NCBI RefSeq assembly: GCF_901709675.1
Contig: NC_051100.1
Span: 10,202,786-10,266,785 of the forward strand
Length of the DNA: 64,000 nt
Direction: 5' to 3'
Source of the DNA: Syngnathus acus
Taxonomy: Eukaryota; Chordata; Actinopteri; Syngnathiformes; Syngnathidae
Part shown: positions 27,421-40,600 of the stretch, in pieces
How positions within the stretch are numbered: the stretch's first letter is position 1
How the letters are laid out: each line of letters starts with the position of its first letter
Made by a program: the position numbers and the translations under genes
The notes under the pieces: model-generated
What the model was told of the DNA's origin: nothing
The model's database searches: none
Seen by the model: only the letters and a program-made list of their open reading frames with translations

Positions 27421-28101
27421 CAGTAATCCCTCGTTTATCGCGGAAAATTGGTTCCAAAAACCACCCGCGATAAGTGAAATCTGCAAAGTACGGTCACCAA
27501 CAAGAAGTACTGCGCAGGCTAACGAGTTAGCGGAAAGATGCTAATTCGTGATCGTGCTAACACGCGAAAACGGACTTCTAAAGGAATGTAAACGAACATT
27601 TGGAGCAATACTACATTGTCCTAAAGGTTAGGCACATGTTTGCTCAATTTAGAAATTTTATTTTGAAAATCCGCGATGTAGGCGGCTCGGTGGCGCACTG
27701 GGTAGCACGTCCGCCTCACAGTTAGGAGGGTGCGGGTTCGATTCCACCTCCGGCCCTCCCTGTGTGGAGTTTGCATGTTCTCCCCGGGCCCGCGTGGGTT
27801 TTCTCCGGGCACTCCGGTTTCCTCCCACATCCCAAAAACATGCTTGGTAGGCCGATTGAAGACTCCAGATTGTCCCTAGGTGTGAGTGCGAGTGCAAGTG
27901 GTTGTTTGTCTCTGTGTGCCCTGCGATCGGCTGGCAACCGGTTCAGGATGTCCCCCGCCTACTGCCCGTTGACGGCTGGGATAGGCTCCGGCACTCCCGC
28001 GACCCCCGTGGGGACTAAGCGGTACAGAAAATGGATGGATGGAAAATCCGCGATGTAGTGAAGCCGCGATAAACGAAACGCGAAGTAGCGAGGGATCACT
28101 G
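27421..28101. mobile_element. pogo/Tigger-like MITE, copy 2, split by a SINE
   Basis: Same termini and about the same interior as the copy at 24681, but interrupted at 27682-28042 by a SINE. Without the insert and duplication it is about 304 bp. The left border adjoins a (TA)n tract, so the TA duplication is blurred. The right end lies about 350 bp before the pacs2 start codon. Confidence 0.85.
27682..28042 (+). mobile_element. tRNA-derived SINE with 16-bp target-site duplication
   Basis: A tRNA-like head with A box TGGCGCACTGG (27691-27701) and a perfect B box GGTTCGATTCC (27735-27745), then a body containing GTTTGCATGTTCTCCCC and TTTCCTCCCACATCCC, and a tail ATGGATGGATGG. This body is a very common fish SINE-like repeat. 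The 16-bp AAAATCCGCGATGTAG occurs at 27666-27681 and 28043-28058, showing LINE-type target-primed insertion into the MITE. Confidence 0.9.
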
Positions 28102-28259
28102 TATATATTGCACGACTAATGTGGTTAGGATTCCAAACGACCTCAATATTTTTATGGTAGGGTATGGACACTGCACACTGCTGTGTTTATCCATTTATCT
28201 GTCCTTCGTAGTTTCGCATATAAATCGTGCAAGTGTTTGTTTTGATGTGGATAATTTTA

Positions 28260-28680
28260 CACATTCCCAAGGTAAGGAGGTGCTGCCCCCTTCCGCCCGC
28301 CTGTGCTGGCATGCCCCGCCCCGCCCCGTCTCGGCCACTGGCAGTCAAGGCTCGGGTGTTCGGGAGTCTGGAGGAGCTGGGCAGGCAGCGAGCACTTCAC
28401 AGCCTCCCGCGTACGTCCGACACTTTGCTCCCTCGCCAGTGGAGGTGATGATGGCGGCGGCTGTCGAGAGAGGAGGCTCCCGGGCCGTTTTCCTGAGCCC
28501 GAACAGCAGTACCGGTTGCATACCGGCGCCGTCGACGCTCCCTGCCGGAGCCCTCGCCGGGGCTGTTGTGCTGGGCTCGGGCTCCGGCGGCATGCCTGTC
28601 CCCATGAACCTCTTTGCAACCTGGGAGATAGACCGATCATCCCCAAACTGCGTCCCGAGGTAACCTTGACGTTATTGGCT
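28260..28680 (+). promoter_or_regulatory. CpG-rich promoter and 5' UTR block of pacs2
   Basis: A sharp change from AT-rich DNA to GC-rich DNA with many CpG dinucleotides, centred on exon 1. Two overlapping GC boxes (CCCCGCCCCGCCCCG, 28314-28328) lie 120 nt before the start codon. No TATA box is evident. This fits a TATA-less housekeeping-type promoter; the transcription start is not determined. Confidence 0.75.
28448..28659 (+). CDS. pacs2: pacs2 coding exon 1 (residues 1-71)
   Basis: Starts [10 protein letters not shown], runs through an Ala/Ser/Gly/Pro-rich N-terminus and ends in [19 protein letters not shown], the conserved opening of the PACS cargo-binding region. The donor is AG|gtaacc, phase 2, and the split Arg codon is completed by exon 2. 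The same frame is open upstream to at least an ATG at 28121, so the true start is inferred from family length and ATG context. The exon lies in a CpG-rich block. Confidence 0.88.
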
Positions 28681-31600
28681 AGGCGTAAATATTTTGCATT
28701 TTGTTTGATGGGTTGTGATGATGCCACTGTTGGACAAACAACGCCCTCGATACTAACGTGAAGCGTTGCAAACGAGCTGCCATGCATTTCACGTTTACTG
28801 GTGGGTTGGCTAACTGTGAAGCTAACGAGCGAGCTGGCTAATGCTAAAGCTTCAAGCAATCATTACTGGTGTTAAGTTTGACAGTCGGTGTAACAATCGC
28901 GTATCATCATAGTAACGGTGTTTGCTTCCGATCGCCAGAATCGTAATAGCAGTAGCCTTCGTGTTTGTCATAATCATAATGACAGTTTTTTTAATTTATT
29001 TTTTTAACTTGTTTGCTTTGTGATCTCCAATGGTTATGGTAATTACTACCAAAGTTGTGCTAACTAGTTTCTCTAACTGCTGCTGTTGCAGCAAATCGTC
29101 AGCTTGATAAAAGGCTGCAAATTTGTAATGATGACCAACATTTTCAATGCATTCAAAATCAATGTTTGGATTGATTGACGACAACATTCCAGCTACTCGA
29201 TGACACGGGTGCCGTTAGTCGCACTATAGCTGCAATTTCTTGTCATTTTGTAAGAGATCGGATCTGTTTTTGTCTTGTTTTTCCTAGTTGACCCTGCGTG
29301 CGCTCTTGTCTTAACTCGTCAAGTGCAACCAAAGCACATTTTTTGTGTTTACACGGCTTCTGGCACTAGAAGTGACACACACTTACGTCATGATGCCAGT
29401 CTCACTATGCGATTTATTTTCAACTAGACTTGTGTGTGTGTATTAGTATGCATCGTCGGTGAGCAGGCACACTGCTGCCACCTGACCAGAAGCCTCTCTC
29501 GGGAGCTGAGGGTACATTAATCAGCTTTGACCTAGATCTGTTCTACTCACTGGGGGGAAAGTGGGTTTGCAAGAGGGAGGGCTTCCTCCACTCTGGATGT
29601 GCGTGCGGGCATGCGTGTGTTTACTTGCTGCATGCATGAGTCTGCATGCATGTGTGAATGGAGTCACAACATGTGAACAACATGGATTATTGACTGCGGA
29701 GCTGACGAGGTTTACATGAGCATTATTCAGGATCCACGTCAAACAAAGTGAGATTAAGAATAAATATCTTGTTTTGTTTCCCCTCATCTTTTGTTTCTGC
29801 ATCACATGAGCTGTATTTCAGTTATGGAAGAGGTAATTGTGTGAGTAACATTTCCAAGAAAACCATTGGGCAGTTGTTTACCTGAGGTTCTGCACAAATT
29901 TGGTGTATACTAGCCCTAATGGGTGTGGTAGAATGTACTTTTGAATTGTTATCCAGATCCTTTTTCCAACATTTAATTAACTAAATTAATCAAATCTATC
30001 TAAAAAACATGTTATTTTTTCTTCTCATTTGTTTATTATTATTTCTTACTTTTGTTCTTACATTTGCTTGATGAGCTTAAAAAAATAAGTGCACCAAAAA
30101 ATGAACTTATCAATTTAAAGAAACATTTAATGGCAGTACACAACAAAAGAAAACTACTTGAAGCTAGACAGTCTTGTAATGTAGAGGGAACAATAAGAAC
30201 GGCCGCAAGACTCTCAAATCATTTTCATGCTAGTCATTAGTAATTATGGTTTTGGCTACATTTTTGTTTTTTAGTCACAACTGCTTAGTAAAAATGATTT
30301 GTGTGTAATTGTATCATTGTACTGAGCAGCCAGCCTCTTTCCAATGTAAGGCTATTATTATTATTTTTATTATTATTATGTATTTGAACATATTTGGACG
30401 ACCGACTCTTCAATTACCATATACAGACTGATTTGGATTGCAAATTCAATTCCTGCCACAGTGCCCAATGGAAAAATATCCAGCATTGAAGATACTGGCA
30501 TGACCAATGGCATGTTATTCAGAAACAGAATCAGAGCGTAGACTTTTATTACTTGCTCTAACAATTGCAGTAAATGTTTAACAATAACTTCTGATGTTTA
30601 TTCATCTTCCAACACAACTGATTCAAATGATTATCAGGCTCCAGCTGAGCTTGCTGATGAGCTGATCCAAATTATGCTGGACACCAGTCCTCCGGGATAC
30701 TTGCGCGTGTTCTGTTTTTGCACGTTTTAACATTTTCGTTGACCTTTTTGCGTGACAGTTTAATTCTCGAGCCTTAATTAATTCTGATGCGACTGTTGCT
30801 TTCGGGTGTAAATAGCTTTTTCCAATATGCCTTGTGACAATGCAACACAAAAGCTCTGTGGTCAAGGTAAGGCGGGGAGCATACTGAGTCTTCCCAGCAT
30901 GTTCACTATTTTTTGCTCAACAAATAGCTGACCGTAAAGCTGACTGTTTGGTGTTGCTGAGCAACCAAGGATGGATAAAGGGGAAATTAATGAGATTACT
31001 TTCTGGAATGTTTTTTTTTTCTTGTATGCTCTGTGCCTTGAAAGAATTGCAGGATTAATTCTCCAGAAATTAGGCTCATCAGTGTATAAAATGAGAGAAG
31101 TATTTCATGGCGACACGGCTAGTTTTATCAAACGTTTAAAGCAGCACTGATTGTCGATTTTACACATTTGTATCCAGTCTTGAGTCCATGTTCAAATGCT
31201 CGATTCTTCAACAGTTTGTCAACATCTACAATTAATGCTCGTTCGGAAATGCACTCAGTATTTTCACGAACACAAAAGTCCCACAAAACGTCCGACTTCA
31301 AACTGTCATCATAAATTCTAAATGTTGAACCAGCCAAAAAAAATGGGGTTCTGGACAAGAAGAGCGTGACGAGGAATACAAACTGGAAATAATGTGAATG
31401 ACAATGTTAGAATATTTATTTTTGGTGGCAGAATTTTGTGCACTAAGACAATCTGTAGACTTTCTGCGTGTCTATGTGCACCCTGTGTCAGTGCAAATCT
31501 CATTTGCTTTTTGACTCAATAGACTTACTAGGATCTAAAGGTGCCAAGTGTGTCATAATCCTAGTGAAGAAAGACAAATCAATGCGAAAAATATGTAACC

Positions 31601-34600
31601 CTCACAACTAAATGCAACTTTATTGTTTGGTTGAGGTATTTTTTGGGTAAGCCTGCAGACCACAACATAATCCTTTCTCTGTTCCTCTGACTTTATCTTT
31701 AGGGGCCAGCGCATTCTTTCTTCTGGGTCCCAAGATAACCTTTCTGTCATCTGCTTGAAAAGAGCCTTATCTTTGTCGTAAATAAGTGTAGTTGCCACAT
31801 CATTTCTTCTGCCGCAATTCCTGTATAATCTATTAAAAGGTTGTCCATTGATGCGAACAAGCTTGACAGGCACGGTGTGTCAGACAAAGACATCAGTGCT
31901 CCTATTACAAATATAATTATCGTTATTATTAGTCTTAAAAGTATCGAATGGATAATTTATCTCGTATTTGTGATGGAATTGAATCCCATTGAAAAAGATG
32001 CAATGTAGAGAGTCCTTTACATGTACTGAAGTATCTTAAGCCTATTTTGTTCGTTCTCGCCTCGCAATCCTCCTGAGCTTGGTCCATTGTCTCTTTTAAT
32101 GTTGCTATAGTAATTTAATTTCATTGCAGCAAAAGAAGAGATCATCGTCAAATGGCGCTTACAGACAGTGACAGTGTGCCAACGAAATCATAAACACCCC
32201 CGTCAGCCATCTCCAGTGGCCTTTTAGAGTGCTGATACAGACACAAATGGCAGTATACCAATAATGTGGGCCACATCACTATAGCCCACATTGGTGGGTG
32301 AGGGATTCATTTTGATGCCCCCAAAATAAATACAAATACGGCGGTATTCTGAATTTTGCCACCTGATAATCCCGATGTTGAAATCAACTGGACTTGTTGC
32401 TTCACCACGGTGTTCACATGGTCTTTCCGGCTGGACCAGTCAGCACCCTGACTCTCCCCTTTTTCACACTCATTCCCACAACCTGAAATGTGTCAAAATT
32501 CACTTGGTTTCCTTCCTTCGCCTCCCTAGAGAAGGAGGAATTTCCTTGGGGAGCGTTTCACATTCCTGGCAACTTGAGAATTGCTGGGTCGGTTGAGTTG
32601 GGCTAAGCCTCCCCCCCCCCGCCAACTACCCCCTTTAGCGTTCCATTGTTGACCAGCAACCTGCACCCCGGGAGGTGGGGCAGGATTGAAGCTGTGGATT
32701 GCTTACTTATTTAAAAGCATGGCAGATGAGGATCTTTCCCAGGGCTTGAGAACAGGCAGGATGCTTCTCTTGAATTCATCATGAAGGGAAAAGTCCCGAA
32801 AATCCAGGCCGCCCCACCCCTGTCTGAATGTCGGAATGGGATAAAGTTGAGATCTTCTGGAATGGATAATGGGTTCTTTGCCTATTAGTTTTGTATTGCA
32901 ACAGTCAACAACCCTGACCCATGGTGAATCTGGTCTGTCTTTAAACTGTTGTACTCTGCCTCGTTCTTGCTCTACTTATTTCCCACCTCTCCCATACAGG
33001 CATTTCCTGAGTTGGATGTGCCAGCAACAACACATGGACTATTCTTTCCGAAAAAACTCTGATATGGATGAATGAACGCACCTGACAGACCAGCTGAAAA
33101 CAAGCTGTGTCATTGTGCCATTAGCCATGTTTTGCAGAATCGGCTGTATAAATATCTTGTTGGACATGGGCAGTAGAGCTGGAACGATGTTTGACAAACA
33201 CCCAAACTTTTGAAATTGTGGAAGTTATAAGAACAATGCGCTATGAGTCTATTGAAAATACACAACCGTCAATCAGCTTCTCACAAAACGATAGCGACGC
33301 TCTCGTCGGGTGAATCAGTGCTAATGGGTAAACAATGCTGTAAAATACCAAATTAGTAACCCCAAAACAATTGTTGAAAACAAAAAAAAAACTGATGCCG
33401 AACCCTGCTTGATAGATTGAGGGATGTTGGATAGACTGACTGAGACACAGACACTTTGTGACAGTGTCTAATAAGTCAGCCTAAAGTAAACTCCATAACC
33501 CATAATATTTTGCGTTATATCACAGACCTGCAGTCTGGCTTCACTTGTGATTTGGGTTGTAAACATGCTTTGCCTGCTCATGTCGTTCGTTCATGGCCAC
33601 TACAAACATAAGGCTGCTGACTTCATCAGTTGCTGTTCAAGGTTGGACAAAAGAGTTGTTTATCTCTGCAAAATAGAAACAAAGGATGGCAGACAGACAC
33701 ATACTGAATTCCTGGTAATACTTTTCAGATCACTGAACACAGTATGGCTTGTTAAAACTGTCATTAGACATCAGAGCAAAGAGTTGACAAAACAACCACT
33801 TAACCTTTGCAGGGTATTGTCCTGTGACTGTGTGTAATTTTTTAAGTGACTTTTATAATCAGAATATGTGAAGAATGAACAGGTACTTAAAATTATTTTT
33901 ACCCTTTATTTTGCCTTCACAGTATAGGGAAATAAATCATGATTTATTTTCTATGCCACATTGTTATGCTCTGAATAGGAAAAACCTCATTTAGGAAAAA
34001 GCATGAAAACAGGTCAGCATCTGTTCAAGGGTATACTAGTGGTCAATAGTTATTTTTCCCAAATGGGTTTTAGAGAAGGTAAAAGCTTAAATTGCCAAAT
34101 GGAAATGAAAGTCCAATGAACAAACACCGTTTAGAATTACATCAAATGTGCTGATAATCCTGTCAAAATCTGATTTTACCACAGCTTTGAGAGCCTCGTC
34201 TAGATTTATTACACAACGTCCTCTTCTCTTGCATTCTTAAAAACCACTTAGCTCTTCCCCAAATCTAAATCTTCTTTTTCTTCTTCTTTTTCTAAACTTA
34301 TACCATTAATAATAAGATTCCACCAAGAAGGTTGTACTGACATTTTTATTCTCTATTTCTTGATCCAAGATTTCAAGAAAGACTCAGCTATTTTTAGACC
34401 TGTTTTAGACAGGCAAGGGTTGCTTTTACATCGTGGAAGCGTCCAAATTAAAGTGTCAACACCACACTCACTGGCCCTTTTGACATCACCAGGTCTAATG
34501 GACATCTGTATACTGATGTAGTGTAGTAAGAGTGCCCGCACGAGTAAATGGACAGCAAATTCAGGGTAAATTGGCACATGCAAAACTCAAAAAATGGCTT

Positions 34601-37600
34601 TAGCCAACTGCTGCACCATAGTGTTTTTCTAAAAATCATCAACAAATTGTTTTTTAACTTTTTCTGTGTTCTGCTCCTTTCTTGGGACAGATACAAGAAG
34701 TGCTAATTCATGGAAAAGTCGGGATGGGGAACAAAAACAAAACCTGGGTCCTCGTAATTCAGTCCCATGGAATTGTTTGTTGAGGTCGCTCTGGGGTTTT
34801 ACCTCTACAAGACCAGAGAGATGTTGAAGACTTTTTTTAGGAGCTGTGCGGTTTCAAGCCATGTTTCTCAAGTAAATGAAAAGTTCTGTGCTAGTCTTGT
34901 CTGAGTTCAGTTGTCATGGTAATCTTGTGATACCTTTTTGTTCATTATGTTATCTAAAACGCCCCGAAATCTCATTCTTCCTGTTTTTTTTCCCGGTTCT
35001 TCAACAAAGTCTTCTCGTTGTTCTTCCTCTTGTCGAATAGTCTTCTATTTGAGAGGCTACTTTGAAAACCGGCTACATGCCAGTGTAGTATCGAGTTTAT
35101 TGGGTGTTTTGCCCTTACCGAGTTTTATGTGAATGTAGGCCTTTTGCTGTGGTCAGGTTGTTCTTCCACATTGTCATCACAATTCTTGACAAAGTGTTAA
35201 TCCACCAATTGTAGCTATTGTTTTTTCCGTCCTGACTTAAGGTGCAAATCTGTAACCTTCAAACCTCCCCCAGTTCTGACCCTGCTGCCTTAAGTTTGTT
35301 GATAATTTCACAGCACCAGAAAACGACATCCTCTCTTTCTGTTGTGTCTGCACTCTTTCCCCTTTTACACTGCAGGCTTGAGATGTTTTTATTTTATTTT
35401 TGGTATTAAAGACCAAACAGCCTACGGCCATCTGTGACACAGAACGAGATATTGGGGGCTCAAATGCCAATTGCGTGCAAACTAAATACATGCTAAGCTC
35501 TTTGAGTGCATACTACTGTTTGATCTTGTTATAACACATTTAGTTTGAATTATACTTTATCCCAAATGCTGCAGACCTACCTTTGAATTGCTTTTCTTAA
35601 ATTCATCATGATTGTCATGAATTGCAAAATGTCACTCGACTGTTTCAAATAGATTTGTTGTTTCATGTGAATGGATTTTGCATTGGACCGGAAATGGTAA
35701 GAAATTAGAACCAAATGTTAATCTGTAATCTAGAGAGGTGTTATCTGAGGAAATGTCATTCTCACAGTGGTTAGACTTCCTCTGTTTTTCTTGTAAAAGA
35801 ATGAAATATTCAGAAGTGGATTTCAGAGCAGCATATTCTTTATTCTGGGCTAAATTATGTAAGCAGGTGTATGAAATTATTATGAAAGAACAAAGTACTA
35901 GGGCTTTCTCCCACTTGTTTTATTAAAAGAATAAAGGCCGCATGCATTTCCCACAAAGTGGAGGAGCAATAGTACACTGAAAGAATTTTTTTTCTCCCTT
36001 TCTAGCTTTCTAACCTCCAGTGCATACCAAACAGTCTTTTTCATTCATCCCTCTTTTAAATCACTCTCTCAGTCTCCATCCTCCATTCCCCCTGCTTTGT
36101 GCCTCTCACAATTGCCGTGCAGTGATGCGAAGGCATGGAACTGCAAAACATCAAGCAGAGTGCTGACCAGGAAAAATAAATACAAAAATGTGTTTTTGTT
36201 TAGGCAGCCAAGTCATTTGGTTCAGTTCAGGGGTTTCGTTTCGAGACTAGCAGTAGTCTCTTTGTCATCTCGTCACCTAAACAGGACTTCTATCATCATG
36301 TTACTTGAGATTGCTGTTATCACTTAAGAGGTCCAGAAATAGTGTTGCATTAGTAGCCACTAGCCTCAGGGGCTCTACTGGACATCTTGGAAGGGTGTTT
36401 GATGAGGGAGCCTTATGCATTGTTGCATAAGTAATGATATAAAGTAACTGCTCTGTAATCAAATCTTTTCCGAGAGGCTATTCAATCAAAAAATTGCCAA
36501 ATTGACTCAGAACTCAGAAACAATCACAATCATATGTCCAATTTTGTCATTTTAATTTGATCTTTTTTTCCCCAATTCATATGGTTTTAATATGTGCACT
36601 TAAGGTGCCGGTTATTTTTTTCTTTTTATACTTTTTACTGGACAGCACATGTAAACCGCTCACTCAGCGATTAGTTTCTCCATATTATTTTTTTTTTTTA
36701 GCTCGCTCAGACAAGTTTGGCAGTTGTACAGTTTGGGAAGTGCTCTTTTCATTTATAGCCTAACTGTGCACAAAGCAAGGTCCTGAAGGCATGGTTGGTG
36801 GACATTGGTGTTGGAGGACTTGAGAGCTTTGACCTCTTCTCCATCAAACACATTCAAGGTTACCTAATAAGAGAGATTGTAATGATCTGCGAACAAAAAA
36901 AAACCACTTTTTTTTAAAGGAGAGAAGGCTGTCTCAGACCTTAACATCTTTCCTTCCTGTAAGTTGCTGTGGCCTTTTGTCCATGAAGATTTTTTTAGAT
37001 CCACACTATGTTGTCTGTCAACATTCCCAAACCCCGATCTCAAAGCAAGCAAACAACTGAAAAGTGATATTTGGTGCAAGAAAAACAATGTTAAAGGCCC
37101 AGTCTGGATTGAATAAAGGTCGCAAAAACTCATAAACGGACTAACGTGAATTGTTTACTCAATAGAAAATGTCTGTGCACCCCAATTCAATCCATCATTG
37201 CTTCACCAACAGTGTGTGACATGTCAGTGTAGCAATCTCCTGAATTCAATTTCTGATGGGATCATTTTGAGCGACATAAAATTGGAAGCAATTTGAATAC
37301 TTACTGAAGCCATCAGACTTTGTGTAATTGCTGTAATGAAATTAATATACAGACTATTTTTGCTACATATTTGTGCTGTCCAATGGCTATCACAGAGCTC
37401 TTATCAAAAACAAACATTTGACCATGGCTGTTGAAAGGAATTGCCAGATAAGATTGGCCATCTCCTACGTACACAGAGACTGCAGTAGTAGCCTTCATTT
37501 CCTTTTCCAGCTATTAATGTCTGATCAAATAATGTGTGAAACTAAAGTAGCTAAAAACAATTTAGCCATTATTTTACAAAGTAATTGTTTAACCCACAAA

Positions 37601-40600
37601 AATTAGTGGGGGTTATAAACACAATGGATTAGAGGCAGTAATTTACAATAAACCATTGAGTATCAATGTTTTGGAAATGATCTAAACAGCTGTTTTATAT
37701 TCTAGTGTGGCTCCAGTCTACAATCCCAAAAGGTCAACAGTTGGTTTAGATACAATGACAGTCATTGGGTCAGTCTAATGGGCTTAGATAGTGTTGGGCC
37801 ATGTAGGGTAAAGCTATTAGCTTCAATGGTGCTAAGTCACCTATTTGGCACTATCACTGGACATTTTACCCCAGCTTTTGGTTGTGTAACTATATAGCAT
37901 ATAAGTGAAATTTTATTGCTGGTTGGAACTGTAAATGCGTCCCAACCATGACAGTTTTTATTCCACCCATTGTTGATGCATATTTGCATGGCTGTGGACT
38001 GAAAGAACATTTCCAAACCTAAATAGTAAACAATTTTATGTGCTAATGCATGACTCCTATTTGCAAGTACTGTAACTAACATCCCTTAAAGTTTGTCAAT
38101 CAACCAAAGTCCTTTTAAAAAGAATCGACAATAAAATCCATAATTGTTTTCTTGACATACATGATGACCGCTGTCAGTGTAACACTAATAACCATGCATG
38201 GACTCATCAAGATCCTTTTACGACAGTGATGAGTTGATCCAATAAGGCAGGGGTGTCAAACTCATTTTTGTCATGGACCGCATTGTACTCATAGTTTCCT
38301 TCTGAGGGCCCCCGGGCCTTGAGTTTGACACCTATGCAAAAAAGCCTGAACCCGGTGCGAACAGCAAAACTAAAACGGGGGCCCCTCCACGGGCTCTTAT
38401 CAACTGGCAAACAGAGAAAGTAAATCTCTTATCTTTAGTTCCCACCTCATGTTTACCGTACATAATGTGAAACCGCATTTAGGTGTCACCACAAGTTCTG
38501 TACAATAACATGACTTTAATCTGTAATAATGGAGAAGTGCTGCATATTTTATGGGATTTTAACAAGACTACATGTTAAGCCTCCAGACCCTTTTTAGAGA
38601 AATTCCCAAGAGCCATATATTTTATTGCTTTTCCATGCAGAATCTAATAATGCCAGATGTGACATGGATCGTGTTTTGGTAAAACAGACGAGGAAGTAAT
38701 AGTGGTCAAGATGTTTGTATAGCATTAGAGAAAATGTAAGCACTGGCTTAGTCGAGTAAAACTACTGCTCGCTACATACATGTTAGTCTCACAAAAACGT
38801 CCTCATCGCAAATGTGTAATATTTAACAGAAATGAGTAGTACAATTTTATTTGTTTGCTAATGCGGTTGGAAATAACAAATGCCACGTTTCCTTTGCATT
38901 ATGCGGTATGGCTCAGCTCAGTTCAGTACTTTTTTGGTCATCTCATTATACGGGTCCCAAAATACAAAGCCCTCTGATATTTCAACACCATTTGATGTTG
39001 CTGTTTTAGTGTTTTGTTTACATGACTGCAGTCGATATATATATATATATTTTTTGGTCTGTTTGAGAAAAAACACCCACAAAAAATATTTGTATTTTAT
39101 TATTGACGTTGGTTGAGCTACCATTGTTTCCCACTGTAGGATTATCTTTGCCGTGAACAGCAGCAGTATTGCAACTTTGCGAGCATGGAATGATCATATA
39201 AAAGACACTCATGTCATTTTGACGCAATATGATTTTGAGCAGCACCTGGTCTGTCACTGTTTGGGTAGCAGAGCGAACTGGCACTAAATCTGATCACAGG
39301 AACTCGCTGAAACCAGACCCGGCCAGATGGCGTTGACTTTACACTTTCAACACAACCCAGTGGTGAGACAGGAGTGCAGATAACACCTCTGATTTAAAAA
39401 AAAAAAAAAAAGCAGTGGGCCCTGATGTGTCCCATTCACTGCCTGCAGCCTTTTGAATTACATGCGAATCACAGTCAGAGAAAGAGAGAGTAACCGAGTG
39501 AGATGTTGTTGAACCATCAGACGTGTTTTCTGCCTTCCCCTCCCCCCTGCTGACATAGAGCTGTGTTGCCGGTGACTCATCCTCACCATAAGGCGAGTCG
39601 CATTCTCCAAGGTATAACGTTAGATTACTCCAGACCCAAACAGATTTGCATTTGGTACTCACAAACTGTGTCTTTAGTTTCTGATGTTCACACATTGGCT
39701 TATAATTTGTGACAGCGAGATGATTGCAATACATGTTTTGTGCTCATCAAGCATTATCAAACCTAGAAAAATCACTGAAGTAGAGAGAGAGAGAGAACTA
39801 CACATGCTTGTTAAAAGGCAATTTTTCCCCTCTTCCTGTGGTTGCAAATGCAACCTCGAGATAAAAGTGAAGTAACAGGAGGGGCAGTCACACGTTGACT
39901 TTCACACTTACACATAGTTCCTCCATACACCACCCGAGACTGGCATTTCATTTTCTCTGTGCCTTCCCGAATCACACTTGCCTAGCAGGGAGTTTGGTTG
40001 ACTTGGAAAGCGGCTCTCAGACGTAGTGGGTGTTGTTTGCTTTGTCTGTCTTACTCACCTTTGACTGATCATAATTTCATGCAACAGGAGTGATGGTAAA
40101 AGTAGGTCACGAGGAAGTTCAGCAAACCTGACTTGGAAGTTGTTCCCTTGCTCTAAAAGGCAAGAATTTGAATGTGGTTTGACCCGACTGGTATTCATTT
40201 GTTCTGTCACTAAAACACCCCGTCACAAATTCCAGATGTCATGATGAATGCTGTCTAGCGTCTTTAGAAATACTCTTATGATCCCGCTACTACAGTGAGT
40301 CAATCTTTGTGCTTTTTGTGGCCATCTGATCAGTCCCTAATATAGCATCACTTTGACGCGACGAAATGAAAGACTTGCTCTCTGATGACATAAATGTTTT
40401 TCCGCCGCCCTCACTTGGATGTGCTCCATTTTTAGTTATACCTGCAGGTCTAAAAATGTCCAAATTTTCTTTCGTATTTTTTCTAACCTTTCTTTCTCTC
40501 TTTCTCTTGCAGGCTCTGTAGCCTCACTTTGAAAAAACTAGTCGTGCTCAAAGAACTGGACAAAGAACTGAACTCGCTGTCTATTGCCGTCAAAATCCAG

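Larger units (their letters stand above)
28660..40512 (+). other. pacs2: pacs2 intron 1 (about 11.9 kb)
   Basis: The first intron, with GT (gtaacc) and AG ends. It carries a dispersed repeat fragment (30.6 kb), the deleted hAT MITE (38.2 kb) and a TA microsatellite. The longest open frames in it (106 aa at 31553-31873 minus, 131 aa at 39339-39734 minus) have no recognisable domain. First introns of this size often hold enhancers, but none can be identified here. Confidence 0.8.

Noticed and set aside
27682-27755. A tRNA gene, because of perfect A and B boxes
   Set aside because: No complete cloverleaf is seen, and the sequence continues into a SINE body with a target-site duplication; it is a SINE head.
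29470-29490. CTCF-like sequence CTGCTGCCACCTGACC
   Set aside because: Only about 9 of 13 core positions match on the minus strand.
31553-31873. 106-codon minus-strand frame in pacs2 intron 1 with some protein-like composition
   Set aside because: I recognise no family, adjacent frames do not extend it, and there is no promoter or poly(A) context. A protein search with hits to a transposon or gene would reopen it.
39339-39734. 131-codon minus-strand frame in pacs2 intron 1
   Set aside because: Includes a poly-Phe stretch from an A-run and no known motif; likely chance.
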